Assembly: GCF_028595285.1 (NCBI RefSeq)
Contig: NZ_JAQQXQ010000009.1
Coordinates: 1 to 64,000 of the forward strand
Source of the DNA: Erythrobacter fulvus
Lineage (GTDB): Bacteria; Pseudomonadota; Alphaproteobacteria; Sphingomonadales; Sphingomonadaceae
Reading direction: 5' to 3'
Length of the DNA: 64,000 bases
The position numbers were made by a program, and so were the translations under genes. Of the stretch, positions 44,800 through 61,167 are shown piece after piece; position 1 is the first letter of the stretch, and the number at the start of each line of letters is the position of its first letter. The notes beneath the pieces are model-generated. The model saw only the letters and a program-made list of their open reading frames with translations, had not been told where the DNA came from and did not search any database.

Positions 44800-45363
44800 A
44801 TGAGCATCGTCGGATACGCGCGCGTCAGCAGCAGCTCCCAAAACCTCGACCTCCAGCTTGAGCAGCTCGCCGATGCGGGATGCGAAAAGGTCTTCTCGGA
44901 AAAGGTCACCGGCACGTCGCGCAATGACCGGCGAGCGCTCGCAGAGTGCCTCGACTGGGTGCGCGAGGGTGACATGCTGGTTGTCACGCGCCTCGATCGC
45001 CTTGCTCGATCTGGTCGCGACCTGCATGACATTCTAGCGCAGCTGTCAGCCAAGCAGGTAGGCTTCCGGTGCGTGCAGCAAGGTGCGGTCGATACTACCA
45101 CCTCCATGGGCAAGCTCATCCTTGGCATTCTCGGAGCCGTCGCCGAGTTCGAGACCGACATCCGCAAAGAACGCCAGCGAGAGGGCATTGAGCGCGCTAA
45201 GGCGGCGGGCATCTACAAAGGGCGCAAACCTACCGTAGACGTCGAGCAGGTGCGTTCCCTCCGCGGTCAGGGACTTGGGGCAACCGAAATCGCAGCGAAG
45301 CTGGGGATCGCGCGAGCAAGCGTTTATCGAGCGCTGAAAGGTGTGCCGAGCTCCGTCGTGTAG
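44800..45363 (+). CDS. Serine recombinase (resolvase/invertase family)
   Basis: 187 aa. N-terminal catalytic domain IVGYARVSSSSQNLDLQ with the active-site serine, VTRLDRLARSGRDL, and the long helix GILGAVAEFETDIRKERQREGIERAKAAG; C-terminal helix-turn-helix GLGATEIAAKLGIARASVYRAL. Full length for the Tn3-resolvase/Gin group. Positioned at the right end of the direct-repeat-bounded cassette. Confidence 0.95.
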   Translation: MSIVGYARVSSSSQNLDLQLEQLADAGCEKVFSEKVTGTSRNDRRALAECLDWVREGDMLVVTRLDRLARSGRDLHDILAQLSAKQVGFRCVQQGAVDTTTSMGKLILGILGAVAEFETDIRKERQREGIERAKAAGIYKGRKPTVDVEQVRSLRGQGLGATEIAAKLGIARASVYRALKGVPSSVV

Positions 45364-45384
45364 TGTCTGCTTTGCAATTTCGAG

Positions 45385-45436
45385 AAGTCCAAGGAATTAT
45401 CGCGACTTCGCACCCGGATGGTGCCGATCAGGCGGC
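45385..45436. repeat. Direct repeat flanking the restriction-like cassette, right copy
   Basis: Right partner of 36109-36160; the last 25 bases (45412-45436) are identical. Same orientation. On the minus strand both copies translate similarly (RLIGTIRV...LDF), so they may be decayed ends of one gene or element. Confidence 0.85.
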
Positions 45437-45529
45437 ATTTCAAAATGGCGCCCATCCACCGAGCATGAAACGTCCGCTTCCAGGTCGGTGACCGTGCATC
45501 GCTCATGGCGGGAAGTGGGTGGAAAACGG

Positions 45530-45949
45530 TCAATCGCTATTAAGCATTTTCGCTTCGCGTTTCGCCTTACGGCGTTCTGCCTCTCGTGACCTCTCACTGT
45601 CCCAAAACTTTCGCTGACGCCTCGCCCAGCGCCAGTTGACGAATGCGAACGGCCAAGGTGCCCAAAGGCTTAGAAAGACCAGCCAGCCTTCAACTCCTTC
45701 ACGCAAAAGATATGGGCTACAGGGGTAGGCGAACAACATCGCAATCCTTGCCGATCGCCGTGCGCTGTATTCGTTCAGCGGTATCCCAGTGCAGGTTTCT
45801 ACAAAATCAGCCCTCAGTGTAGCGATAAACACGCTAACAACGACCGCGATCAATGGCCACCAGCGCGAGATCGGAATGCCCGATCCGATCTTTCTGAAAT
45901 GCCGTTCTTCCTCTGTCAGACTGCGTCGCCTCATACGCGTTTTTCGCAT
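45530..45949 (-). CDS. Hypothetical two-helix membrane protein
   Basis: About 139 aa. Two hydrophobic segments (PLIAVVVSVFIATLRADFV and WLVFLSLWAPWPFAFVNW) and a basic tail (REAERRKAKREAKML) suggest a membrane protein with a cytoplasmic C terminus. Starts at 45949 or 45934 are possible; neither has a good ribosome binding site. No family recognised; may not be expressed. Confidence 0.45.
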   Translation of the reverse strand: MRKTRMRRRSLTEEERHFRKIGSGIPISRWWPLIAVVVSVFIATLRADFVETCTGIPLNEYSARRSARIAMLFAYPCSPYLLREGVEGWLVFLSLWAPWPFAFVNWRWARRQRKFWDSERSREAERRKAKREAKMLNSD

Positions 45950-45969
45950 TGGATCGTGATGGCGGCAAT

Positions 45970-46063
45970 GGGGTCGATTGCTGAACGGCAGCAATTTTCT
46001 CGAAGGCTGGCTAAGCCGACATACCGTTTTCGGGATCGAACATTGGCCCCGCTCACGGCTGCT
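45970..46063. repeat. Degenerate dispersed repeat, copy 1
   Basis: Aligns without gaps to 46438-46531 at roughly three-quarters identity by hand, sharing blocks GGGGTCGAT, AAGCCGACAT, TTTCGGGATCG and GCTCACGGC. Confidence 0.7.
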
Positions 46064-46072
46064 AGTGGGTGG

Positions 46073-46366
46073 TTAGCTGCCGTTCGTTTCAAAGCTAGTC
46101 GAGGTGTCGCCAAGCCAACGAAGTGTCCCGAACGCATCTGCTCGCGCTCGCTCTCTCGTGTCAAATAATCCTGAGACGTGCGTAGGTGCCCAATAGGACT
46201 GGGCGGCAACATCGCGTTCACCGCCATCCTCATCGACCCAGTAAATCTCCCTTTCAAACGTTTCCTCCTCGTAGAGGAAAAGACCATCCAATCGCCGTAG
46301 GAGTTGCCACCGCTTAAAGCCGTCCTGACTTGCGGCGGTCTCAACAATCTGGTGCACATCATTCAT
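46073..46366 (-). CDS. Hypothetical acidic protein
   Basis: 97 aa, acidic, with WQLLRRLDGLFLYEEETFEREIYWVDEDGG and a C-terminal segment FDTRERARADAFGTLRWLGD. Amino-acid use is like that of a real soluble protein. ATG at 46366; weak ribosome binding site. It sits between the two degenerate repeat copies at the right end of the island. Confidence 0.55.
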   Translation of the reverse strand: MNDVHQIVETAASQDGFKRWQLLRRLDGLFLYEEETFEREIYWVDEDGGERDVAAQSYWAPTHVSGLFDTRERARADAFGTLRWLGDTSTSFETNGS

Positions 46367-46842
46367 AATGGGATGTTCGCACGCGCTGAGAATGTCCGCA
46401 ACTGGGCACTTTCTGCTAAAAGGCTGATGACCGCTTCGGGGTCGATAGTTGAAAGGCAGGAATTTTTCGCGACCGGGGCAAAGCCGACATGCGGCTTTCG
46501 GGATCGCGCACAGGCTCGGCTCACGGCCGCTGCTGTTTGCGGCGTCACGAGAGAGATGACGATGCGACCACTCGAAGAGTCAGCAGCACACCGTCATCAT
46601 GGGCCTCGGCGCACCCCAAGCCAGTTTACAGCTGAACGGCAAACATTTGAAATCATTCGAGCCAAAAACGCGCCAGTTTACAGCAAAAACCGCAGATTTC
46701 CGCCATTGCTGGAAGCTTGGGAAGCTTCTGCTCGCAATCGTAGCGTCCTTACGCTCTGAGGGCGGGGGTCACTTTGGGGGTCGGCAGCCACAATACTTTT
46801 TCATATACATTTTCAATCAAGCACTTACCTAAAGGGTGTGTC
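46367..46842. other. Gene-free right end of the island
   Basis: About 475 bp without a convincing gene, containing the second degenerate repeat copy and two copies of CCAGTTTACAGC (near 46622 and 46670). The stretch just before the attachment core is AT-rich. Confidence 0.5.
46438..46531. repeat. Degenerate dispersed repeat, copy 2
   Basis: Partner of 45970-46063, same orientation, gapless alignment, about 24 percent divergence; the two flank the 97-aa gene at 46073-46366. Confidence 0.7.
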
Positions 46843-46859
46843 TCCTCTTCTGGGCACCA
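46843..46859 (+). repeat. Island attachment site, distal copy (attR)
   Basis: Exact copy of the last 17 bases of tRNA-Leu(CAG), same orientation, 16.7 kb downstream and 33 bases before the gltX stop codon. Confidence 0.92.
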
Positions 46860-46892
46860 TTTGTTCGACTGCCTTCGGCGTTGGCCGGCCGG

Positions 46893-48254
46893 TTAGAGGC
46901 CTGCCGCGCTTCTCAGGCGGGTCTGCGCTTCGTTCTCGCCGATTAGGATTAGCAATTCGCCCATGTCGGGGCCGTGGCCCATGCCGGTCAGCGCCTGACG
47001 CAGCGGCAGGAACAACGCGCGGCCCTTTCGGCCCGTGCTTTGCTTCAGCGCTCCGGTAAGTGTCGACCAGGGATCCCCATTCCACTGAAGTAACGCCGCT
47101 GCCTCCGCGAGATAGGCGCGGTCTTCTTCGGAGAATGCCGGTTGGGCGATCGGACCGGTCACCAGCTGCCACCACTCCGCAGCCTCGCCTACGTGTGACA
47201 AGTTGGGGCGGATTGCGTGCCAACCGGCTTCGTCCATACCCTCGGGCAAGCGCGCCCTCACCGCTTCGAACGGCAGTTGGTGGACAATTGCGGCATTGAG
47301 GCGGTCGAGGTCGTGCTCGTCGAACTTCGCAGGTGCGCGACCGAAGGTTGCAAGATCGAAATTGGCTACCAGCAGGGCACGGTCGGCAATCGGTTCGACA
47401 GGCTGCGAAGTTCCCAGCCGGGCCAGCAATGCGATGATGGCTTCAGGTTCAATGCCGCGGTCGCGGAAGGCATCGCAGCCGAGCGATCCGAGACGCTTCG
47501 ACAGTTTTCCTTCCCGGCCCACCAGCAATGCCTCGTGCGCGAAAGCCGGCACCGTTTTTCCTGCATTTTCTGTTGCAGCAAAGCCTGCAGCAAAAAGTGC
47601 GGTAAAGATCTGAAATTGAACAGCTGTGTTCGAAACATGGTCCTCACCGCGAAGCACTTGGGTGACACCCATATCGATATCGTCCACTGCGCTCGGCATC
47701 ATGTAGAGCCATGACCCGTCGGCCCGACGGATGACGGGATCGGACAACTGCGCGGGATCGAATTTCTGGACGCCGCGAATGCCGTCGTTCCAGGTAATCG
47801 GCTCCTTATGGTCAAGCATGAAGCGCCAGTGAGGCGCGATGCCTTCAACCTCTTTCTGCGAACGCTCTTGATCATCAAGCTTCAGCGCCGCGCGGTCGTA
47901 GATCGGCGGCAGACCGCGTCCGAGCTGGATCTTGCGCTTCACCTCCAGTTCCTGTGCGCTTTCGTAGCAGGGGTATATTCGCCCGGCATCCTTGAGGGCT
48001 TCGAAAGCGGCTTCGTACCGCTCAAGACGCGCAGACTGACGCTCTTCCCGATCCCAATCGAGGCCGAGCCAGGACAGATCGGCACGGATCGCTTCGACAT
48101 ACTCCTCGCGGCTACGAGTCGCATCGGTATCGTCGATACGAAGGATGAAGCTGCCACCGGCCTGACGCGCCAACATCCAGTTGTGGAGCGCGGTGCGGAT
48201 ATTGCCGACATGCAGACGGCCGGTGGGCGACGGAGCGAAGCGCGTGATGGTCAT
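46893..48254 (-). CDS. gltX: Glutamyl-tRNA synthetase
   Basis: 453-aa class I synthetase. Signature FAPSPTGRLHVGNIRTAL (HIGH-like) and KLSKRLGSLG (KMSKS-like) motifs, with RIDDTDATRSREEY and LRGEDHVSNTA. The frame could continue upstream to 48332 but homologues begin at ITRFAPSPTG, matching the ATG at 48254. Alphaproteobacteria often have two gltX copies, one acting on tRNA-Gln for transamidation; which this is cannot be said. Confidence 0.95.
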   Translation of the reverse strand: MTITRFAPSPTGRLHVGNIRTALHNWMLARQAGGSFILRIDDTDATRSREEYVEAIRADLSWLGLDWDREERQSARLERYEAAFEALKDAGRIYPCYESAQELEVKRKIQLGRGLPPIYDRAALKLDDQERSQKEVEGIAPHWRFMLDHKEPITWNDGIRGVQKFDPAQLSDPVIRRADGSWLYMMPSAVDDIDMGVTQVLRGEDHVSNTAVQFQIFTALFAAGFAATENAGKTVPAFAHEALLVGREGKLSKRLGSLGCDAFRDRGIEPEAIIALLARLGTSQPVEPIADRALLVANFDLATFGRAPAKFDEHDLDRLNAAIVHQLPFEAVRARLPEGMDEAGWHAIRPNLSHVGEAAEWWQLVTGPIAQPAFSEEDRAYLAEAAALLQWNGDPWSTLTGALKQSTGRKGRALFLPLRQALTGMGHGPDMGELLILIGENEAQTRLRSAAGL

Positions 48255-48297
48255 GACGGCGAGCGGTAGAGGCCTGCGCGCCCGCCCGCAAGCAGGC

Positions 48298-48738
48298 TCA
48301 CGCTGCGCGCATTTCAGCTGCGGCGAGCGCAAGCGCGCCTTGCCACATTCGGGTCATCCGTTCGGGACGGACAAGACCCGTCAGGAGGTTCTCGAAACCA
48401 ACGCGGTCGCCGCAGGCAGCGGCATCGACAAAGCCGCCGATGGTCGCTTCGTCATGGCTCATCAACCGGCAGCAGAAACGGCTGACGTGGATGTTCTCGG
48501 GCCAACTCGCGGAGATCGTCTGCGCAAGGATCAGCGCCTTTGCCGCAACCTCGACACTTCCAAGCCGGGCCGCCAGCTCGGGCACGGGATCACGACCGAC
48601 GCGCTCGTGCAGAGCAATCATCCGCAGGGCATGAACAAAACGACCTCCGATAGGACCGAGGGCCTCCACCCGCGGTGGGGTAGCCAATGCAGCGATGGTT
48701 TTCTGCGCGGTGGCGGACGGGGGACGATTACCGGACAT
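48298..48738 (-). CDS. Conserved hypothetical protein
   Basis: 146 aa, mostly helical and soluble, with IGGRFVHALRMIALHERVGRDPVPELAARLGSVEVAAKALIL and RMTRMWQGALALAAAEMRAA. GAGG lies upstream of the ATG. It precedes gltX by 43 bases in the same direction. No family recognised. Confidence 0.7.
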   Translation of the reverse strand: MSGNRPPSATAQKTIAALATPPRVEALGPIGGRFVHALRMIALHERVGRDPVPELAARLGSVEVAAKALILAQTISASWPENIHVSRFCCRLMSHDEATIGGFVDAAACGDRVGFENLLTGLVRPERMTRMWQGALALAAAEMRAA

Positions 48739-48754
48739 GAAACCTCGCTGCTGC

Positions 48755-48778
48755 TGCCTGCTATAGTGACAGCAGGCA
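48755..48778. promoter_or_regulatory. Perfect dyad upstream of the 146-aa gene
   Basis: TGCCTGCT (48755-48762) and AGCAGGCA (48771-48778) are exact inverted copies separated by 8 bases, starting 17 bases before the start codon of the minus-strand gene; an AT-rich second dyad (GCATA/TATGC) adjoins it. Candidate operator. Confidence 0.4.
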
Positions 48779-48835
48779 TATTATTTATGCGAGTGATTTG
48801 CAATAGCACTTCTCGGTAATCACGGGCGCGAAAAA

Positions 48836-48863
48836 CCCCGCCGGAGCGCAATCTCCGGCGGGG
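48836..48863 (-). terminator. Intrinsic terminator of rpoBC
   Basis: Read on the minus strand: CCCCGCCGGAG, a 6-base loop, CTCCGGCGGGG, then TTTTT. An 11-bp perfect GC stem with a T-run 38 bases after the rpoC stop. Confidence 0.9.
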
Positions 48864-48900
48864 TCTTCGATGGTTTCGCAGATGTGCGCGGGCGCGGGTT

Positions 48901-53202
<4,302 letters not shown>

Positions 53203-53270
53203 GACTGTGTTCCCTTAGGGGGATGAATTCCGATGGGCGAAGGTGGCAGGGGCGCAGAGACCCCCGCCCC

Positions 53271-57461
<4,191 letters not shown>

Positions 57462-57814
57462 GGAGACTTGGGCCTCTTCGTTGTGCGCAGGCATGCCGAT
57501 CGTGGCTGCCGCGCCGGATAAAACTGTCCTCGAGGGCGGTATTCCCGGAACGCAAAAAACGACTGCACGGGCAACACCAAACGGTGCCGCCCAGCAGCCT
57601 GTTACATACGTCCCACGGAATAACCGGGTTTCCTTCCATCTGCGCACCCCCGCGAAAGGCACGCATTGCTCGAAACCGTCGGTAGAGGGCGCATATAGGC
57701 GGCCTTGTGCTTGAGTCAATCGGCAAGCACATCGGTGGACGTGCGCGAACTATTCCCTATGTCGCGCTCGCGTGCCATTGGACGATCAGTTCCAAGGGGG
57801 CCAAGGCAAGGACA
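57462..57814. other. Divergent promoter region between rpoB and a methyltransferase gene
   Basis: 353 bp with no gene. Must contain the rpoBC promoter, since the usual upstream ribosomal genes are absent, and that of the plus-strand methyltransferase. No clear -35/-10 pair stood out. Confidence 0.4.
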
Positions 57815-58870
57815 ATGACCAAATCTACGGGTGCCGATGTATTCGACCGGCCGGAGATCTTCCTGTCGCTTGCCGTTTCGCTGCTCGACCAGAACAAGGT
57901 AGCGGCGGCCGAGGAGCTGATTGCCGACACGCTGGCGCGCCACCCGGGCGATCCGCTTTACGAAAACGTCGCACGCATCATCCGCACCCGCAAGCTGCCG
58001 AGCTGGCACGCCTCGATGCTGCGCGATGGGCCGCGCAATGCCGCCTATCGGGCGGCGATCGAAGCCGTCGCAGAAGACCGGGTCGTCCTCGACATCGGAA
58101 CCGGCTCGGGATTGCTGGCAATGATGGCGGCCCGCGCCGGCGCGAAACGGGTAATCGCCTGCGAGGCCAATCCGCTGGTTGCCGAAACAGCGCGCCGGAT
58201 AATCGCGGCCAACGGATTCGCGGATGTGATTACCATCCACGCCTGCCATTCGACCAAGCTGACGCGCGACATGATAGGCGATGCCGGGGCTGAAGTGGTG
58301 GTGTCCGAAATCTTCGCCGCCGATCTCGTCGGTGAAGGCGTGTTGCCCGCCCTCGAGCACGCACGGCAAGAACTTTGCGCACCGGACGCGTTGTTCGTTC
58401 CCGAAGCTGCCTGCCTGCGGGTTGCGCTTGTAGAACTGGCCAAAATGGAGGCCACACCGCGCATGGTCGAAGGCTTCGATCTGGGCGAATTCCTGCCGCT
58501 TTATTCGAACACCGATTTTATCGACCCTGCCAGCACGAAATTTGCCTTGCGCAGCCAGCCTGTCGATCTGGCGTTGCTGAACTGGAACATCCCCTCGCCG
58601 GTCCCGGTCACCGGTCACGCCGCCGCCAGCGTGACGGCCTCCGGCGGCACGATCAATGCCGTGGCCCAGTGGCTCAAGATCGATTTCGGTAACGGCGTGG
58701 CCTACGAGAATCCGCCTGGCGGAGATGCCGCGGCACACTGGTATCCGATCACCTATCTTCTACCGAGCTCCCTGCAAACCGAACCGGGCGAGACATTGGA
58801 GGTAGAGGCCTTCTATCACGCAGCCACCCTCCAAGTCTGGGCAAACCAAGCCAGGCAAACATCCGGCTAG
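57815..58870 (+). CDS. Class I SAM methyltransferase, PRMT-like
   Basis: 351 aa. A helical N terminus (residues 1-55, TPR-like AAEELIADTLARHPGDPLYENVA) precedes the SAM fold VVLDIGTGSGLLAMMAARAGAKRVIACE, then VVVSEIFAADLVGEGVLPALEHA, which corresponds to the double-glutamate loop of protein arginine methyltransferases. A beta-barrel-like C-terminal half completes the PRMT architecture. Substrate unknown. ATG at 57815 after GCAAGGACA. Confidence 0.82.
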   Translation: MTKSTGADVFDRPEIFLSLAVSLLDQNKVAAAEELIADTLARHPGDPLYENVARIIRTRKLPSWHASMLRDGPRNAAYRAAIEAVAEDRVVLDIGTGSGLLAMMAARAGAKRVIACEANPLVAETARRIIAANGFADVITIHACHSTKLTRDMIGDAGAEVVVSEIFAADLVGEGVLPALEHARQELCAPDALFVPEAACLRVALVELAKMEATPRMVEGFDLGEFLPLYSNTDFIDPASTKFALRSQPVDLALLNWNIPSPVPVTGHAAASVTASGGTINAVAQWLKIDFGNGVAYENPPGGDAAAHWYPITYLLPSSLQTEPGETLEVEAFYHAATLQVWANQARQTSG

Positions 58871-59004
58871 GCTGCCCTACGGCGATCATTTTTCGAAAAA
58901 CAACCTGCTACATATCGTTTTTCAATATTATTGATTGACGATAAGCCGAATCGGCAGTAGACGCTCCTTATCGAATACCAATATGTCGATTAAAGGAGAA
59001 CGAT

Positions 59005-59142
59005 ATGACCCGCTATGCCAACCATGCTTTCGCCGCCGTATTCGCCTTTGCCCTGACGCTCGGATCAATCGGCGCGATTGTCACCGTGCCCCCGGCGCAG
59101 GCAGAAGCCCTCGCCACATTTGCTCTGCCAGAAGTCGCCTGA
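59005..59142 (+). CDS. Small exported peptide
   Basis: 45 aa. Strong AAAGGAGAA site before the ATG. An N-terminal signal (FAAVFAFALTLGSIGAIVTV) ends at an AQA cleavage motif near residue 33, leaving a mature peptide of only about 12 residues (EALATFALPEVA). It lies 58 bases upstream of the DUF2975/HTH pair. A candidate -35/-10 pair (TTGACG 58935, TAGACG 58958, 17-base spacing) is upstream. Function unknown. Confidence 0.65.
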   Translation: MTRYANHAFAAVFAFALTLGSIGAIVTVPPAQAEALATFALPEVA

Positions 59143-59200
59143 TCAGGCTTCGGCCAGACAAAAAAGCCGAGGCCCAGCCACCGCAAAAGGGTGAAGCGCA

Positions 59201-59758
59201 ATGACCGACAAACCGAACGATATTCTTCTGCTGGCAGGCAAAGTCCTGACCATTCTCATGCAAGGCTTCATGGCCTTTGCAGCACTCACTCTAGTCATCA
59301 CTGGCCCTTTGGTGGTGGTGATGTCCGACACGATCAATGCCGAAATGGTGGCTGAATACGGATCAACGGTCGCGCCGATGCCAGTATCGGCAATTCTGGG
59401 GCTTTTCGCATGTGCGCTTGTGGCGGTTGCGCTGGTCTTTTTCTTTTTCGGAAAATTGCGCGCCATCATTTCCACAGTCGCCGAGGGCGAACCGTTTCTA
59501 CCCGACAATGCTGATCGATTGAACGCCATGGCGTGGCTGCTGGCAGCCCTTCAGGTCGCCAAGGTTGTGCTCGGCGCGGCGGCTGTACCGGTCGCAACGT
59601 GGGCTTCGGCGCTCAAATCTGAAGATTTGCATATCAGCACCGATTTCTCCTCCGGCTTTGACCTAACGTCGATATTGATGGTGGTCGTCCTGTTCATCCT
59701 CGCCCGCGTGTTCCGTCATGGCGCAGCGATGCGCGAAGATCTGGAAGGGACCGTGTGA
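59201..59758 (+). CDS. DUF2975 family membrane protein
   Basis: 185 aa with four membrane segments (about residues 14-41, 63-84, 109-132, 155-172). The pattern of four helices with LRAIISTVAEGEPFLPDNADRLNAMAW between helices 2 and 3 is DUF2975. The family is typically encoded next to a small Cro/CI-type regulator, and here the stop overlaps the start of one. Role not established; membrane stress sensing has been suggested for some. Confidence 0.85.
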   Translation: MTDKPNDILLLAGKVLTILMQGFMAFAALTLVITGPLVVVMSDTINAEMVAEYGSTVAPMPVSAILGLFACALVAVALVFFFFGKLRAIISTVAEGEPFLPDNADRLNAMAWLLAALQVAKVVLGAAAVPVATWASALKSEDLHISTDFSSGFDLTSILMVVVLFILARVFRHGAAMREDLEGTV

Positions 59759-59994
59759 TGCCACCGATCAACGACGATCTCGAAGGAGCCCGCATCATGG
59801 TGAAGCTCGACGATCTGCTCTACGCCCGCCGCATGACGCTGACCGAACTGGCCGAGCGGGTCGGCCTCACCCTCGCCAACTTGTCGATCCTCAAGACCGG
59901 AAAAGCCAAGGCGATCCGGTTCTCCACCCTCGCCGCGATCTGCCGCGAGCTGGATTGCCAGCCGGGCGATCTGCTCGCCTACGAGACCGACTGA
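59758..59994 (+). CDS. Small Cro/CI-type (YozG-like) regulator
   Basis: 78 aa. The HTH domain MVKLDDLLYARRMTLTELAERVGLTLANLSILKTGKAKAIRFSTLAAICRELDCQPGDLLAYE is the compact YozG type. ATG at 59758 overlaps the DUF2975 stop; an internal ATG at 59797 starts the domain itself. Probably controls its own operon. Confidence 0.88.
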   Translation: MPPINDDLEGARIMVKLDDLLYARRMTLTELAERVGLTLANLSILKTGKAKAIRFSTLAAICRELDCQPGDLLAYETD

Positions 59995-60005
59995 CGCGGC
60001 CTCCC

Positions 60006-60035
60006 GGCCCGCCGCCACCCGATAGGCGGCGGGCC
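60006..60035 (+). terminator. Hairpin after the DUF2975 operon
   Basis: GGCCCGCCGCC (60006-60016) pairs perfectly with GGCGGCGGGCC (60025-60035), 8-base loop. No T-run follows, so termination may be partial; it lies 33 bases upstream of the next gene. Confidence 0.55.
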
Positions 60036-60068
60036 AACCCATTTCCTCGAAAATTACTGGAGAATGTC

Positions 60069-61121
60069 ATGGTCCGCTGGATCACCCTTTTGTGCGCCCT
60101 GCTTCTGGGCGCATTTCAAGCCCAGGCCGCTCAAACCAGTGCCGCACCTCTGCCTGAACGCGTCCTTCTGGTTGTCAGCAGTCACGGCCGCGACGCGGGC
60201 AAAACCCAGCCCGGCTTCGAAATGGATGAATTGTCGCAAGCGTGGCTGGTACTGCGCGCCAACGGATTTGCGGTCGACATCGCCAGCCCCGCCGGCGGGC
60301 CCGTCGTCGCTGACGAGCACGATCCGGGCAAGCCTTACAACGCCGCCTTTGCTGCCGATGCCGAGGCGCAGCGCAAGCTGGCCGCCACCTTGCCACTGTC
60401 TCCGGCGATGGCCGGGCAATACAGCGCGATCATGGTGATCGGCGGCAAGGGCGCGATGTTTGATCTGCCTTTCAGCCAGGTGCTGCAATCTCTACTCAAG
60501 CAGACCGAGGCGCGCGGCGGCGTGGTCGCGGCGGTGTGTCACGGCCCGGCCGTATTCGCCCGCATCCGCAATGCCGATGGTTCGGCCTGGATTCAGGGCC
60601 GCCGTCTCACCGGCTTTACCGACGAAGAGGAAGCCTTGTTCGGCAAGACATGGGTTCCACACTTCCCGTTTCTTCTCGAAAGCGAGCTGCGCAGGCTTGG
60701 CGCCGAAGTGACCGAAGCGCCGATAATGCTGCCCCATGTTGCAATCGACGGGAGGGTGGTGACCGGCCAGAATCCCTTTTCCGTGGCCGCCGCTGCCGAT
60801 GCCGTGGTCGCGGCGCTCGGAAGAACACCGCTTGCCCGCAACCTCTGGCCGGACGAACGCAGCCTTGCCCTTGTCGCGCTTACCGTTGCGGGCGATACCG
60901 CCCCCCTTGCCGCTGCGCTGGAACAGGGCAGCGCTGACATTGATGCGCCGCTGGTCGCGATCTGGGGCTATTACCGCGCGCTTCAGGCCGGGGATGATCC
61001 CGCAATGCTCGCTCCGGCGCTGAAGGTCATGGAGCTGGCCCGGCCGCATTTTCCCGAGCCCCAGCTCGATGCGGCGATGGCCGAGGCACGCGCAGTGCTG
61101 GCCCGCCAACAGCGCCCTTGA
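60069..61121 (+). CDS. Exported DJ-1/PfpI-family protein
   Basis: 350 aa. Signal peptide 1 to about 20 (ITLLCALLLGAFQAQA). DJ-1/ThiJ/PfpI (type 1 glutamine-amidotransferase-like) domain with GFEMDELSQAWLVLR, IGGKGAMFDLP, the nucleophile cysteine in AAVCHGPA, and VTGQNPFSVAAAADAV, resembling Hsp31/YhbO-like members. An additional C-terminal helical domain of about 100 residues is not part of the core family. Periplasmic location of such a protein is unusual but not unique. Confidence 0.85.
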   Translation: MVRWITLLCALLLGAFQAQAAQTSAAPLPERVLLVVSSHGRDAGKTQPGFEMDELSQAWLVLRANGFAVDIASPAGGPVVADEHDPGKPYNAAFAADAEAQRKLAATLPLSPAMAGQYSAIMVIGGKGAMFDLPFSQVLQSLLKQTEARGGVVAAVCHGPAVFARIRNADGSAWIQGRRLTGFTDEEEALFGKTWVPHFPFLLESELRRLGAEVTEAPIMLPHVAIDGRVVTGQNPFSVAAAADAVVAALGRTPLARNLWPDERSLALVALTVAGDTAPLAAALEQGSADIDAPLVAIWGYYRALQAGDDPAMLAPALKVMELARPHFPEPQLDAAMAEARAVLARQQRP

Positions 61122-61141
61122 CTTCCAAGCCATTTCCCCTA

Positions 61142-61167
61142 GAGGCCCGCGCTGACCCGCGGGCCTC
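61142..61167 (+). terminator. Hairpin ending the DJ-1-like gene
   Basis: GAGGCCCGCG (61142-61151) with CGCGGGCCTC (61158-61167), perfect 10-bp stem, 6-base loop, 20 bases after the stop. Confidence 0.65.

Larger units (their letters stand above)
30111..46859. mobile_element. Genomic island integrated at tRNA-Leu(CAG)
   Basis: A 16.7-kb block between perfect 17-base repeats of the tRNA 3' end (TCCTCTTCTGGGCACCA). The integrase gene is next to the tRNA end, as for P4-type islands. Contents: integrase, AlpA-like factor, HTH regulator, ParB-like protein, unknown genes, a hairpin cluster, a restriction-like cassette, a serine recombinase and degenerate repeats. No relaxase or conjugation genes are seen, so if mobile it depends on a helper. 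Removing it would place tRNA-Leu directly beside gltX. Confidence 0.92.
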
